Assembly: GCA_024102665.1 (NCBI GenBank)
Contig: JAGFJP010000103.1
Location: 1 to 64,000 of the forward strand
Direction of reading: 5' to 3'
Length of the DNA: 64,000 bases
Origin: Thiogranum sp.
Lineage (GTDB): Bacteria > Pseudomonadota > Gammaproteobacteria > DSM-19610
Position 1 is the stretch's first letter. Each line of letters begins with the position of its first letter. Below are positions 1 through 9,725 of the stretch, in pieces. Position numbers and translations under genes: made by a program. The notes beneath the pieces are model-generated. The model did no database searches. It saw nothing but the letters and a program-made list of their open reading frames with translations, and was not told the DNA's origin.

Positions 1-89
1 CTCTCCGCCAGTTCAGTTCTGTGCCCATATTATGGAATAATGCTGCACCGTTGCATACTGGATCCCGAATTTAAGTTGTTGGCTTAACT

Positions 90-569
90 ATGCAAAAAGT
101 CAGTGTTTTATTTGTCTGTATGGGCAATATCTGTCGATCCCCCACAGCCCAGGGCATATTCGAGCGCCTGGTGCGCGACGCCCGGCTGGAGGATCGCATC
201 CTGATCGACTCGGCCGGCACCCATGCCTACCACGTCGGTAACCCACCCGACGAGCGGGCCACTGAAGCGGCATTCCGGCGCGGGATCGATCTCACCGTGC
301 AACGCGCGCGCCGCATCGAAGCGGCGGATTTCGGCCGCTTCGACTATGTTCTGGCCATGGACCGCAGCAACCTCGAGGACCTGTCGGCCATCTGCCCGGA
401 GCCGCACCTGGCCAAGCTGCGTTTGTTTCTGGAGTTCGCCGAGCGGCGCGACGTGCTGGAAGTCCCCGATCCTTACTACGGCGGGGCGCAGGGATTCGAG
501 CGTGTACTGGATCTGGTCGAAGAGGGTGCCCGAGGCCTGCTGCAGGAAATCCAGCGAAGGCTCAGCTAG
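90..569 (+). CDS. Low-molecular-weight protein tyrosine phosphatase
   Basis: Cytoplasmic phosphatase of 159 residues that should remove phosphate from tyrosines through a cysteinyl-phosphate intermediate. The N-terminal P-loop CMGNICR (C10 to R16, the CX5R signature) follows the first beta strand directly, as in all family members. The general-acid Asp lies in a DPYY motif near residue 127. The length is normal for the family. The start has no obvious Shine-Dalgarno sequence, but it is the only Met that keeps the first strand. The 3' end overlaps by 8 bp the convergently transcribed permease gene. There is no capsule or tyrosine-kinase gene beside it, so its substrate cannot be inferred. Confidence 0.93.
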   Translation: MQKVSVLFVCMGNICRSPTAQGIFERLVRDARLEDRILIDSAGTHAYHVGNPPDERATEAAFRRGIDLTVQRARRIEAADFGRFDYVLAMDRSNLEDLSAICPEPHLAKLRLFLEFAERRDVLEVPDPYYGGAQGFERVLDLVEEGARGLLQEIQRRLS

Positions 570-1323
570 GGCCTGTTAACACTATCCGCAGCGTGGCGAC
601 GGCGCCCAGCGCCGCCAGCGCCCACACGATCACCGCGCCGGCGGGCAGGTCCAGCAGCGCGGCGATTGCCAGCCCGGACGCGTAGCCGGCGGCGCCCAGC
701 AGGTAGGCTGATTTCAGCGCATGCCGCCGGACATTGCGCACCGACAATGCCGGGATGATGAGACTGGCAAATACCAGGTAAACGCCAACCAGCTGCACCG
801 ATGCGGTAATGGCGAGCGCGAAGAGCAGGTAGAACAGCACCGGGCGCTGCGCGCCGGCGAATCCGAACCACACCAGCAGAATCAGGGCATACAGGCCGGC
901 GACCGGCAGCAGCTGTCGCGGTTCCACCCAGAGAATCTGGCCCACCAGCAAGTCTTTCAGGTGCTCACCGCCGTGCGGATTGTTGGCCAGCAGCAGTATC
1001 GCGGCGGTTGCCGCCAGAATGAAAGCGGTGCCGATGATGGCTTCCAGGATTTCCGGCCAGCGCCTTTCGCACAGATACAGGACCAGGGCGCCGAACAGCG
1101 CCGCGGAAAACGCCGTTACCTGAACTGTCAGCGTGCTTTCTTCCCAACCCAGAGCGTGCGCCAGCACGACGCCCAGGCCGGCGATCTGCGCCACGGCGAG
1201 ATCGATGAAAATAATGCCGCGGCGCAGGACCTGCCGGCCGAGCGGTACGTGCGTCGACAGCACCAGCAGACCGGCGGCGAACGCCGGCAGCAGGATCGTG
1301 GCATCGAGTCCCTGAAGATTCAT
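562..1323 (-). CDS. Zinc/manganese ABC transporter permease (ZnuB-like)
   Basis: Integral membrane permease of 253 residues from the ABC-3 (ZnuB/MntB) family. Seven to eight hydrophobic helices alternate with short loops over the whole length, and the N-terminal region (LGRQVLRRGIIFIDLAVAQ) carries the family-typical coupling segment. The ATG overlaps the stop of the upstream binding-protein gene in an ATGA arrangement, so the two are translationally coupled. It should move Zn2+ (or Mn2+) from periplasm to cytoplasm. The matching ATPase (znuC) is not adjacent and not in the window, so the complex must use an ATPase encoded elsewhere. Metal specificity is inferred from the neighbours. Confidence 0.88.
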   Translation of the reverse strand: MNLQGLDATILLPAFAAGLLVLSTHVPLGRQVLRRGIIFIDLAVAQIAGLGVVLAHALGWEESTLTVQVTAFSAALFGALVLYLCERRWPEILEAIIGTAFILAATAAILLLANNPHGGEHLKDLLVGQILWVEPRQLLPVAGLYALILLVWFGFAGAQRPVLFYLLFALAITASVQLVGVYLVFASLIIPALSVRNVRRHALKSAYLLGAAGYASGLAIAALLDLPAGAVIVWALAALGAVATLRIVLTGPS

Positions 1324-2222
1324 CGCTGCGCGTCCAGCAGCAGATCGATGCTTGCCTCGAACAACCCGAACAGGTCGCTGGCCTGCGCGTTACCACCGAC
1401 GGTGAACGGCATTTCAATCATCGCTATGGATGTGCGGCTGGCCAGCCACTGCGACGCCTGCGCGTCCTGATAGGGAGCGCGAATCACGGCCAGCGCAGGC
1501 GTTTCCTGCAATGTCGCGAGCAACTGCGACAAATGACGGCTGCCGGGGGCAACACCGGGCCTGGGCTCCAGGGTGGCGATCTGCCGCAGGCCAAGCCAGT
1601 GATTGAAATAAGTCCACGACGGGTGATGCACCACGATCGGCATGTCACGCAACGGCGCCGCGCGTTGCTCCCAATGCTGCATCGCCGCCTGCCAGCGCTG
1701 TTGGAAGTCTTCGAGGCGGCTGCGGTAGTAGTCGCTGTGGTCCGGCTCAATGACGGCCAGGCGTTCGGCGACAACCTTTGCTACGCGCGCAATATTGCGT
1801 GGGTCCAGCTGAATGTGCGGATTACCCTCCGCATGGATGTCGCCTTCGGAACGGTCCAGGCGTTGCGGCACGTCGAGCATGGGCACATGATCCGCGGCCT
1901 GTATGTAGCGTTCTGTCCCCGGTTGCACGCGCGGATTGCCGGCGCGTCTCAGCAACACCGGAAGCCAGCCCGCTTCCAGGCCGGCACCGGTGCATACCAG
2001 CAGATCGGCATTGCGCAACTGCGCTATCAGGCTGGGACGGGCTTGTATGTAATGCGGATCCTGGCGCGGCGTGGTGGCGGTGAAGACATCGGCGCGTTCC
2101 CCGGCGAGTTCCGTCACAAGCGACGCCCACTCCGGTTCGCAACTGAACACACGCACCGATGCCGGAACGGCTGCCGGCAGCAGCACCAGCGTTGAAATGA
2201 CTACAGCGATGACATGCTTCAT
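1320..2222 (-). CDS. Periplasmic zinc-binding protein of ABC transporter (ZnuA-like)
   Basis: Cluster A-I metal-binding lipoprotein-like protein of 300 residues. The chosen ATG gives MKHVIAVVISTLVLL, a clear signal peptide, and sits just after a GGGGG stretch; a longer frame open to 2291 would bury this signal. Metal-ligand candidates are His in DPHYIQARPS, in GNPHIQLDP and in HHPSW, the usual three-His pattern of ZnuA/TroA proteins. The long acidic/His loop seen in many ZnuA proteins is absent. It delivers metal to the permease encoded immediately downstream with a 4-nt overlap. The outer-membrane protein gene lies 14 nt upstream, so all are probably one operon. Confidence 0.88.
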   Translation of the reverse strand: MKHVIAVVISTLVLLPAAVPASVRVFSCEPEWASLVTELAGERADVFTATTPRQDPHYIQARPSLIAQLRNADLLVCTGAGLEAGWLPVLLRRAGNPRVQPGTERYIQAADHVPMLDVPQRLDRSEGDIHAEGNPHIQLDPRNIARVAKVVAERLAVIEPDHSDYYRSRLEDFQQRWQAAMQHWEQRAAPLRDMPIVVHHPSWTYFNHWLGLRQIATLEPRPGVAPGSRHLSQLLATLQETPALAVIRAPYQDAQASQWLASRTSIAMIEMPFTVGGNAQASDLFGLFEASIDLLLDAQR

Positions 2223-2236
2223 GTTTCCCCCTGACA

Positions 2237-3484
2237 TCAGAACTCGTGCGCGCCGTGACTGCCGAGGCTCATGATGTATTGCAGCGACCACTGGTTGTCC
2301 GTTACACCCGGCAGCGATTCGTCGCGGTTGTACTGGGCGCGTACCCGGCTGAACTCGCTCGGCGTCCAGTCCAGCATCAGGCTCCAGCGTTCGGGGTTGC
2401 CATCGGCGTCGCTGAAGCCGGACTCCTCCAGAACTTCATCGGGATCAGTGAAACCGCCCGGATCCGAAATCCGCAGCCTGTTGTCGCTTTCAAGCCAGTC
2501 GTAGCGCACGCCGGCACGCCAGTACGGCATGAACTGGTACACGACCTGGGCATACCAGCCCTGCTGCTCGCCATCGTAGTCGAGCAGGGCTTCGTTGCCG
2601 GCCTCGGCAAACATGACGTCACCGCGCTCTTCGCGGTAAAAATACTCGCCCTGCAGAATCAGGTTGCGCTGGCGGGGATTGCCATCGGGCGCCCATTTCC
2701 ACAGCACTTCGGCTATCAGCAGATCCGAATCGCCGGAAAAGGCGGACGCAGCACCGTCAGCGTCGCCATGACCGTGGCCGCCGCCTTCACGATCGCGCGC
2801 ATCGGCGAACAGTCCGGAGATACCGGCCTGCCAGGCATGGCTCATGCCGACGTCACCGCCGATTTTCGCGAACAGTGTCTGTACCTCACCCGTCACGCTT
2901 TGCGACTGGCCGGCCGGGAAGCGGTTGCCAGCCAGTGTTTCGCCGCCGAGCATCACATAGAGATCGGAAGGTGCCGTCCAGCTCAGGCGCACACCGTCAT
3001 CGCGATACTGCGCACCGAGAAAAGCGCGGTAGACGAGGGGTTCGTCGTGGAAATCCCAGGCGTGGGAATGAAACCGGTTGAGGTAGCCAACACCTGAATA
3101 GAAACGCCCGAAGCGCCCGCCGAGGCCGACAGGCAGCTGAAGCGGCTGGACAAACGCCTGCTCGATTTCGACCTCTGTGCCATCTTCGTCTTCATGCAGT
3201 CCGATCGTGGTCTCGGCATAGAACAGATGGTCAACGTTGGCGGACGCTGTGATTTCGGATTCATCCAGCGTGAATCCTTCAGGTACGGGGCCGGCCTCAC
3301 CGCCGAGCTGGAAGCCGGGCAGGGCATAGGCATCCGGGTCCCTGCTGTAACTGTTCACCGATCCCTGCAGTATCACCGACAAGGCAGGGTTGAATGCGTT
3401 GGAGAATGCTGCTGTCCCGGCTTCCGCCAGGGAAAATGCGGATAGCGCAACAGCGGCAAGGCCGCTTTTGAAGCACTGGTTCAT
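2237..3484 (-). CDS. Outer-membrane beta-barrel protein of zinc-uptake operon
   Basis: Exported protein of 415 residues with an N-terminal signal (MNQCFKSGLAAVALSAFSLA) and many alternating aromatic/polar strands ending in an outer-membrane-like C-terminus. A loop GGGHGHGDADGA is His/Asp-rich and a second loop contains FHSHAWDFHDE; both look suited to binding divalent metal at the surface. No TonB box or plug domain was recognised, so it is better called a porin-like barrel than a TonB-dependent receptor. It lies between the small Cys/His periplasmic protein and the ZnuA-like gene in the same direction. A role in letting zinc cross the outer membrane is inferred from this context. Confidence 0.72.
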   Translation of the reverse strand: MNQCFKSGLAAVALSAFSLAEAGTAAFSNAFNPALSVILQGSVNSYSRDPDAYALPGFQLGGEAGPVPEGFTLDESEITASANVDHLFYAETTIGLHEDEDGTEVEIEQAFVQPLQLPVGLGGRFGRFYSGVGYLNRFHSHAWDFHDEPLVYRAFLGAQYRDDGVRLSWTAPSDLYVMLGGETLAGNRFPAGQSQSVTGEVQTLFAKIGGDVGMSHAWQAGISGLFADARDREGGGHGHGDADGAASAFSGDSDLLIAEVLWKWAPDGNPRQRNLILQGEYFYREERGDVMFAEAGNEALLDYDGEQQGWYAQVVYQFMPYWRAGVRYDWLESDNRLRISDPGGFTDPDEVLEESGFSDADGNPERWSLMLDWTPSEFSRVRAQYNRDESLPGVTDNQWSLQYIMSLGSHGAHEF

Positions 3485-3556
3485 GAGAAGACTCCCGTGT
3501 CTGTATGCGCGCAGCCTGGGACTGTGCGCGATTTACGTTGAAACCGATTTCCGGAT

Positions 3557-3850
3557 TTAACTGTGCGGGGAGGCTACGGGAGGCGATCTTGCGGTCTGGA
3601 GAACCGGTGTGCGGGAAAGAACGGGGCGCGGCACTGACGCGACTGACGATTCGCTGGAAGCATCGATGCCGAGCAAGTGCGGCGTGGCGGGTATGGCGTG
3701 ATCGAAGCCGTGCGCAGCGATACAAACGGCACATGGCGTGCCATCATGATGCGCATAATCGATCTGGTGCGCGGCAAGACTGAACTGGCTGACAAGCAGC
3801 AGCGCCGCGAACAGAATTCTGTAGAGGCTATGGTTGATTCGAAGATGCAC
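3557..3850 (-). CDS. Small exported Cys/His protein (DUF2946-like)
   Basis: Protein of 97 residues starting at GTG, with a basic N-terminus and hydrophobic core (LYRILFAALLLVSQFSLA) that fit a signal peptide. Behind it is a Cys/His cluster (HHDGTPCAVCIAAHGFDH) that could bind a metal ion. Short proteins of this build (DUF2946/DUF2607 type) commonly precede metal-transport genes in proteobacteria. It would be the first gene of the zinc operon, 72 nt before the barrel-protein gene. The start is uncertain because no Shine-Dalgarno sequence is visible. No convincing Zur palindrome was found in the short gap before the rne terminator. Confidence 0.5.
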   Translation of the reverse strand: MHLRINHSLYRILFAALLLVSQFSLAAHQIDYAHHDGTPCAVCIAAHGFDHAIPATPHLLGIDASSESSVASVPRPVLSRTPVLQTARSPPVASPHS

Positions 3851-3889
3851 GGTGGCGTCAGCTTAACAACGAGAGGTGTGGATGGGCCA

Positions 3890-3921
3890 GAAAAAAAGCC
3901 AGGGGTTTATCACCCCTGGCT
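3890..3921 (-). terminator. Rho-independent terminator of rne
   Basis: A perfect 8-bp stem (GCCAGGGG with CCCCTGGC, 3898-3905 and 3913-3920) encloses a 7-nt loop. Read on the minus strand it is followed by seven T residues (complement of 3891-3897). It lies 29 nt after the rne stop codon. Confidence 0.9.
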
Positions 3922-3949
3922 GTCGTGAGGTTCACAATCGCGAAACCTG

Positions 3950-6535
3950 TCAGTCGCTGACCGCTGCAGGCTTGTTGTCCTGCGAAGTGGACGAAGGTTT
4001 CGTTTCCTGCTGCGCTGCCGCTGGCCTGGCTTCGGCGTTCGCTGCGGGTTTGGGTTCCTGGGCCGGCGCCGGCGCGGCGGACCCTGAAGGTGCCGGGGCC
4101 ACGGGTTGCTGTGCCAGCGATCTGCTTTCGCCGGCCGCCGGCGCTACGGGCGCTATATTGCGTTCGACGGGTGGCGGGGTGGCACGATCGGACGATGCGT
4201 TGTCCGGTTTTGACTCACCCTGAACCGGCGGTGCAGGGCGCCGCGGCGAATCTCCGCTTTCGATATCGCGCGTTGCAGGCGCTTGCGTCGATGCCTCCGA
4301 ACCGCCCGTTGCGGAAGCATCCTCGCTTGCCGGCTTTTGTTCACCATCGCGCCGCTGTCCCGAGCGCCGCCGGCCGCCGCGCCGGCCGCGGCGACTGCCG
4401 CTGCGACCCTGACCCGGCTGTGGCTGATCCTGCTTGCCTTGTTCGGGGCTCGCCACCAGTGCGGTCTGGCTGCTCTCTGCCGCCTCAACCGGTTCCTGGG
4501 CCGCCTGGTCCTGGGCGGCGTCCGGGCGGCCCTGTTTTGGCCGGCTCTGGCTCTGGCGGCGCGGACTCCGGCGCTGACCGTTGCCGCTTGCCTGCGGCTT
4601 GTCCTCGGCTGCTCCGGTTTCCGTGCCCTGGGTATTGGCGCCTTCGCCGCCCGGGCGTCGAGGCTGGCTGCTGCGGCCGGTGTTGTCACCGCGGCGTGCA
4701 GTCGACCCGTTGCGGCGCCTGCCAGTGTCGCTTCGACCACGGCTGCGGGTGGCATCGCTGGAAGAACGGGCGCTGCCTGCCGGTTGCTTCTCCGGGCCCG
4801 CCTGAACGCTTTCTGCGCCCTTGCCAAACAGGCTGTCCCACAAGCGTCGCATGAGTCCTGGAGCCGGTGCCGGTGCCATGACAGCCGCTGCCGCAAGGGG
4901 TGTGGCGGCGGGTGCCGGGGCCTGCGGCTTGATGGTCTGCACGGCGGGCTTCTCGACCTCGGGCGCGCGTCCGGCCGCGATGCGTTCCGCCATCTCCTGA
5001 TCGGTTTCGATTTCCGTTTCGATCAATTTGTGGCTGGTGGCGCCGTACTCGCCTTCGATTTCGTCGAAGCGCACGCGCTTGATTTCATAGCTCGGTGTTT
5101 CCAGACCGGGGCTGGGAATCAGCGCGACGCCCAGCTTGTGACGTTCCTCCAGCTTCAACAGGATGTGGCGTTTTTCATTGAGCAGGTAAGTACCGACGTC
5201 GACGGGAACGCGGGCCACGATGCGGCCGGTTTTCTCCTTCATCGCTTCTTCTTCGATGATGCGCAGAATCGACAGTGCCAGCGATTCCACGCCGCGCACC
5301 GTGCCCTGTCCCTTGCAGCGCGGGCAGACAATCTGGCTGGATTCGCCCAGCGATGGGCGCAGGCGCTGTCGCGACATTTCCAGCAGTCCGAAGCGTGAAA
5401 TGCGTCCGACCTGAACGCGCGCGCGATCGACACGCAGCGCGTCACGCAGGCGGTTTTCCACCTCGCGCTGGTGTTTGGTGGGCTGCATGTCGATGAAATC
5501 GATAACGATCAGACCGCCCATGTCACGCAGGCGCAACTGGCGGGCGACTTCGTCGGCGGCTTCCAGGTTCGTGTTGAGCGCCGTCTCCTCGATGTCGCTG
5601 CCCTTGGTGGCGCGCGCCGAGTTGATATCGATGGACACCAGCGCCTCGGTATGATCGATGACAATAGCGCCGCCGGAAGGCAGCGTGACCTCGCGCTGGA
5701 AAGCCGATTCGATCTGGCTTTCGATCTGGTAACGCGAAAACAGCGGCACCGGATCCTTGTACAGCTTCAGCTTGCTGAGGTTGTGCGGCATGACGTGAGT
5801 CATGAACTCGGTGGCGTGCTCGTACACCTCCGGGTCGTCCACCAGGATTTCGCCGATATCGGCGCGCAGGTGATCACGCAGGGCGCGGATAATGACATTG
5901 CTTTCCTGGTAGATCAGGAAGGACGCCGGGCGTTCCTGGGAGGCGGTTTCAATGGACTCCCACAGGTGCAGCAGGTAATCCAGGTCCCATTGCAGTTCTT
6001 CGGCATTGCGCCCGACACCCGCCGTGCGCACGATAAGTCCCATGTCCGGGGGGTATTCCAGCTGCGCCATGGCGTCGCGCACCACGTTGCGATCCTCGCC
6101 CTCGATGCGGCGCGACACGCCGCCGGCACGAGGGTTCTTCGGCATCAGGACGAGATAACGACCGGCAAGACTGATGAAGGTGGTGAGGGCCGCGCCCTTG
6201 TTTCCGCGTTCCTCTTTTTCGACCTGGACGATCACTTCCTGGCCTTCCCGGAGCGCCTCCTTGATCGAGACGCGTCCGCTGCCTTCAGCGCTGCCTTCCC
6301 TGAAATAGCTGCGGGCGATTTCCTTTAATGGCAGGAAGCCGTGGCGTTCGGCACCGTAGTCGACGAACGCCGCTTCAAGGCTGGGCTCGACCCGGGTGAT
6401 CTTTCCTTTGTAGACGTTGGATTTCTTCTGTCCGCGAGCGGGTACCTCAATATCCAGATCGTAGAGTTTCTGGCCGTCGACCAGAGCGACACGCAGCTCT
6501 TCGGGCTGCGTGGCGTTGATAAGCATACGTTTCAT
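3950..6535 (-). CDS. rne: Ribonuclease E
   Basis: Endoribonuclease of 861 residues, the scaffold of the RNA degradosome and the main mRNA-decay and rRNA/tRNA-processing nuclease. The N-terminal catalytic half has the S1 domain (around residues 35-125), the 5' sensor and the DNase I-like domain. The Mg2+ ligands fall at D303 (VSIDIN) and D346 (IVIDFID), the same numbers as in E. coli. The zinc-link CPRCKGQG follows. From about residue 520 the sequence is low-complexity, rich in Arg, Gln, Pro, Ala and Ser, with Arg clusters typical of the RNA-binding scaffold. The total is shorter than the 1061 residues of E. coli because the tail is reduced. It is divergent from rluC, as is usual in gammaproteobacteria. 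Confidence 0.97.
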   Translation of the reverse strand: MKRMLINATQPEELRVALVDGQKLYDLDIEVPARGQKKSNVYKGKITRVEPSLEAAFVDYGAERHGFLPLKEIARSYFREGSAEGSGRVSIKEALREGQEVIVQVEKEERGNKGAALTTFISLAGRYLVLMPKNPRAGGVSRRIEGEDRNVVRDAMAQLEYPPDMGLIVRTAGVGRNAEELQWDLDYLLHLWESIETASQERPASFLIYQESNVIIRALRDHLRADIGEILVDDPEVYEHATEFMTHVMPHNLSKLKLYKDPVPLFSRYQIESQIESAFQREVTLPSGGAIVIDHTEALVSIDINSARATKGSDIEETALNTNLEAADEVARQLRLRDMGGLIVIDFIDMQPTKHQREVENRLRDALRVDRARVQVGRISRFGLLEMSRQRLRPSLGESSQIVCPRCKGQGTVRGVESLALSILRIIEEEAMKEKTGRIVARVPVDVGTYLLNEKRHILLKLEERHKLGVALIPSPGLETPSYEIKRVRFDEIEGEYGATSHKLIETEIETDQEMAERIAAGRAPEVEKPAVQTIKPQAPAPAATPLAAAAVMAPAPAPGLMRRLWDSLFGKGAESVQAGPEKQPAGSARSSSDATRSRGRSDTGRRRNGSTARRGDNTGRSSQPRRPGGEGANTQGTETGAAEDKPQASGNGQRRSPRRQSQSRPKQGRPDAAQDQAAQEPVEAAESSQTALVASPEQGKQDQPQPGQGRSGSRRGRRGGRRRSGQRRDGEQKPASEDASATGGSEASTQAPATRDIESGDSPRRPAPPVQGESKPDNASSDRATPPPVERNIAPVAPAAGESRSLAQQPVAPAPSGSAAPAPAQEPKPAANAEARPAAAQQETKPSSTSQDNKPAAVSD

Positions 6536-7017
6536 GTAGGTTGTCTCTCATGCGCTCTACCATCCCGCCAGTCCGTTTGATGACCGCCGGCACGGGCTGG
6601 CGACAGCGAGTTGTCGCCGGGACACCCGACAACAGCTCACCGGAATTCCGGTCCAGCCGGAATACCAGTCCGAGAAGCAGGCCAATCATCAACATAATCA
6701 CTAACGACACAGGAGCAACCGATGTTTGTTGATTAATGTGGTAGAGGCAAAAGCCTCTGCTCGTTCCCCCGAACGGCGTCAATGTACGCATCCCGGTGGC
6801 AACGAATAATGTTCAATTTTGTTGGCTGACCGGATCAGACTTTTGCTTCTGCGTGGCCATGTCAACGGTCCCGACTATAGCAGCTCAAACCCGTATTATC
6901 AAACACTTATCAGGCAAAGCAGCGGTTCTACCGCAATTGCCTTTCAGCCCCGATGGGAAATCGCTTAAGCCATTCATCGCAAGCAGATTCCAGCCGGTGC
7001 TGGTAGAATCGCGCGCC
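6536..7017. promoter_or_regulatory. rne 5' leader and divergent rne/rluC promoter region
   Basis: Non-coding gap of 482 bp between two divergent genes. On the rne side it can form several hairpins: AGAGGC/GCCTCT around a 4-nt loop (6743-6758), CGTTC/GAACG (6762-6775), CGACA/TGTCG (6601-6616) and a CCGGAATTCCGG palindrome near 6640. In gammaproteobacteria rne has a long structured 5' UTR through which RNase E lowers its own synthesis; these hairpins are candidates for that role. No promoter box could be placed with confidence. The frame open across 6796-7017 before rluC is not considered coding. Confidence 0.45.
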
Positions 7018-7989
7018 ATGGAAAATGAGCACAAGCCGGCCGTGCAGTTGATGGATATTTCGGTCGAGCAGGCCGGACAGCGCATCGATAACTTTCTTTT
7101 GCGTGTCCTGAAAGGGGTGCCGAAGAGCCGGGTATACCGGTTATTGCGCAAGGGCGAGGTCCGCGTCAACCGGTCGCGGACCCGCCCCGAATACCGTTTA
7201 CAGCAGGGTGACCAGGTGAGAATCCCCCCGGTGCGCATGAGCGCGTCGCGGGAGTCGCAACCCGGGGACCAGGCGCTTGCCCGGCTCGACGATGCCATTC
7301 TTTATGAAGACGATCGGCTGCTGGTACTGAACAAACCGGCCGGTATGGCGGTTCACGGAGGCAGTGGACTGAGTTTCGGTGTCATCGAGGCATTGCGCGC
7401 ACTGCGCCCCGAGGCGCCGTTCCTGGAACTGGTGCATCGGCTGGACCGCGATACATCGGGCTGCCTGCTGATCGCCAAGCGCCGCAGCGAGCTGCGCACC
7501 TTGCACGAGCTGCTGCGCAGCGGCGCGGTGCAGAAGAGGTACCTGCTGCTCGTCCAGGGCGACTGGAGCCAGGGGCGCAGCGATATCGATGTGCCGCTGA
7601 GCAAGAATCTCCTGCAGGGTGGGGAGCGCGTGGTGCGTGTGGATCCGCTGCATGGCAAGGAAGCCCGCACGCTGTTCCGGTTTCTGGAGAAGTATCCCGG
7701 CGCCAGTCTCATGGAGGCGGATCTGAAAACCGGCCGCACGCACCAGATTCGCGTTCACGCGGCGCATGCCGGCCACCCGCTGGCCGGGGATGAAAAATAC
7801 GGCGATGCGGAATTCAACCGGCGCATGCGCGCGCTGGCGCTGAAGCGCCTGTTTCTGCACGCCCATTATGTGGCGTTCCGCGACGCGGAGCGCGATCGCG
7901 AAATCGAAGTCAGCGCGCCTCTGGGTGATGATCTCAGGCAACTGATTCAGCAACTGGAAGCATTGCCCGATACAGGACGGAACGAATAG
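7018..7989 (+). CDS. rluC: 23S rRNA pseudouridine synthase RluC
   Basis: Protein of 323 residues that converts specific uridines of 23S rRNA to pseudouridine. An N-terminal S4 RNA-binding domain (roughly residues 14-75, with [15 protein letters not shown]) is followed by the RluA-family catalytic domain with the motif HRLDRDTSG carrying the catalytic Asp, and by [11 protein letters not shown]. The ATG at 7018 was preferred over upstream in-frame codons because the family starts shortly before the S4 domain. Divergence from rne supports RluC over RluD. An ATG 7 nt after its stop begins the HAD phosphatase gene, suggesting co-transcription. Confidence 0.93.
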   Translation: MENEHKPAVQLMDISVEQAGQRIDNFLLRVLKGVPKSRVYRLLRKGEVRVNRSRTRPEYRLQQGDQVRIPPVRMSASRESQPGDQALARLDDAILYEDDRLLVLNKPAGMAVHGGSGLSFGVIEALRALRPEAPFLELVHRLDRDTSGCLLIAKRRSELRTLHELLRSGAVQKRYLLLVQGDWSQGRSDIDVPLSKNLLQGGERVVRVDPLHGKEARTLFRFLEKYPGASLMEADLKTGRTHQIRVHAAHAGHPLAGDEKYGDAEFNRRMRALALKRLFLHAHYVAFRDAERDREIEVSAPLGDDLRQLIQQLEALPDTGRNE

Positions 7990-7996
7990 GGTCGTT

Positions 7997-8713
7997 ATGA
8001 AAAATATGCAAACACAGGGATGGCCGGAGGAACTCCGGCTGCTGATTTTTGACTGGGACGGAACCCTGATGGATTCGGAAACCCAGATCGTTCATTCGAT
8101 GCATGAAGCCATCCGCGAGCTCGATCTCGAAGCGCGCAGCGCCGATCAATGCCGCGACATCATCGGCCTGGGTCTCAAGGAGGCGATCGATGCCCTCTAT
8201 CCGGGCCGGGACCCTGTTTTCCTGGAACGCTTTGTCGAGGCTTACCGGCACCACTGGTTCGCCATTTCCCACGACTCGGAAATGTTTCCGGGCGCGCGCG
8301 AGACACTGCAGCTGTTGAAGGAAGCCGGATTCTCGCTGGCGGTCGCCACCGGCAAGGGACGCGCGGGGCTGGACAAGGTATTGCGGCATACCGGTCTGGA
8401 GAGCATGTTTGCGGCGACCCGTTGCTCGGACGAAACGCGCTCCAAGCCCCATCCGCAGATGCTCAACGAAATCCTGCAGCAGCTGGATATGCATCCCGGC
8501 CAGGCGCTGATGGTGGGCGACACCGAGTACGATCTGCAGATGGCGAATAAAGCGGGGATCGGCTCCATCGCAGTCAGCTATGGCGTCCACGGACGCGAGC
8601 GGCTGCTGCAGCATCAGCCCCTGGTTTGCCTGGACAGCATCAGCGAACTGGTGGACTGGCTGGCTGAAGAAAGCCTGCTGAATACGGATTTCAAACTCGC
8701 TGCTGGCGACTGA
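7997..8713 (+). CDS. HAD-superfamily phosphatase (phosphoglycolate phosphatase-like)
   Basis: Subclass IA HAD hydrolase of 238 residues. Motif I is FDWDGTLMDSE (nucleophile D19, acid/base D21), the Lys motif lies in ETRSKPHP, and motif III/IV is GDTEYDLQMA. The four-helix cap sits between motifs I and II. Known relatives dephosphorylate small phosphate esters such as 2-phosphoglycolate; the precise substrate cannot be read from the sequence. It follows rluC by 7 nt and precedes the S49 peptidase gene by 10 nt, an arrangement also seen downstream of rluC in pseudomonads. Confidence 0.88.
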   Translation: MKNMQTQGWPEELRLLIFDWDGTLMDSETQIVHSMHEAIRELDLEARSADQCRDIIGLGLKEAIDALYPGRDPVFLERFVEAYRHHWFAISHDSEMFPGARETLQLLKEAGFSLAVATGKGRAGLDKVLRHTGLESMFAATRCSDETRSKPHPQMLNEILQQLDMHPGQALMVGDTEYDLQMANKAGIGSIAVSYGVHGRERLLQHQPLVCLDSISELVDWLAEESLLNTDFKLAAGD

Positions 8714-8723
8714 GGAAGGCAAC

Positions 8724-9701
8724 ATGGCATCGAATCAAGACCCCGATCAGAAAACCCTGGAAAAAGCGCAGTCAGTGGAATGGCAGCAGGACCTGATCAA
8801 CCGTCTGGCCTTCGCCGCGATCAACGAGCAGCGACGGGCGCGCCGCTGGAGCATTTTCTTCAAGTTTGTGCTGTTTGCATACCTTGTCGGTCTTTTGTTT
8901 CTCTACACGCCGAGCATGCGCATCGAGCCGGGCGCCGCCGCCCGCCACACGGCGCTGGTGGAAGTCGACGGTGTCATCGCCTCCGACAAGGAAGCGAGCG
9001 CCGACAATATTGTCGAAGGCCTGCGCAGCGCCTTTGAGAACAAGAACAGCGCCGCGGTTATCCTGCGCATCAACAGCCCCGGCGGCAGTCCGGTGCAGGC
9101 CGGTTACGTCAACGACGAAATCCGTCGCCTGCGCACGAAATACCCCGACAAACAGCTATACGCGGTGATCTCCGATATATGCGCCTCGGGCGGCTACTAC
9201 ATCGCTGCGGCCGCGGACAGCATATACGCCGACAAGGCAAGCATTGTCGGTTCGATCGGCGTGCGCATGGACGGTTTCGGCTTTGTCGAGGCGATCGAGA
9301 AACTCGGCATTGAACGACGGTTGCTGACGGCAGGCGAAAACAAGGGCTTTCTCGATCCCTTTCAGCCGGTCAAAGAGGCTGACGTGGCGCATGTGACGAA
9401 ATTGCTGGAGGACATTCACCAGCAGTTCATCGACGTGGTTCAAAGCGGTCGCGGTGACAAGCTGAAGGATGACCCGTTGCTGTTCAGCGGTTTTGTATGG
9501 ACCGGCGAACAGGCGGTGGACCTGGGACTGGTGGATGCGCTCGGCAGCGCCGGCTATGTTGCCCGGGAAGTGATCGGGGCCGAGACCATAGTGGATTACA
9601 CGCCGCAGGAAGATCTGTTTGAAAGGTTCAGCAAGCGCCTCGGTACTGCGCTGGCAAATGGCGTAAGCGCGCTATTCGATGGTGGCGGCGCGCTGCGTTA
9701 G
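8724..9701 (+). CDS. Membrane-anchored S49 signal-peptide peptidase (SppA-like)
   Basis: Serine protease of 325 residues with one N-terminal transmembrane segment (about residues 40-62, FKFVLFAYLVGLLFLY) and a single S49 domain facing the periplasm. The Ser nucleophile is S155 in CASGGYY; K207 in GENKGFLDP is the likely general base. Their spacing of 52 residues is the same as in the short Bacillus SppA. It probably degrades cleaved signal peptides or other membrane peptides. The short single-domain length separates it from the 67-kDa E. coli SppA. It is the last gene of the rluC cluster and converges on yceF. Confidence 0.9.
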   Translation: MASNQDPDQKTLEKAQSVEWQQDLINRLAFAAINEQRRARRWSIFFKFVLFAYLVGLLFLYTPSMRIEPGAAARHTALVEVDGVIASDKEASADNIVEGLRSAFENKNSAAVILRINSPGGSPVQAGYVNDEIRRLRTKYPDKQLYAVISDICASGGYYIAAAADSIYADKASIVGSIGVRMDGFGFVEAIEKLGIERRLLTAGENKGFLDPFQPVKEADVAHVTKLLEDIHQQFIDVVQSGRGDKLKDDPLLFSGFVWTGEQAVDLGLVDALGSAGYVAREVIGAETIVDYTPQEDLFERFSKRLGTALANGVSALFDGGGALR

Positions 9702-9725
9702 GGGCGAAAGACCGGCGATCGGTGA

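Noticed and set aside
3851-3889. Zur operator upstream of the zinc operon
   Set aside because: The short gap has no recognisable ATGTTATA-type palindrome.
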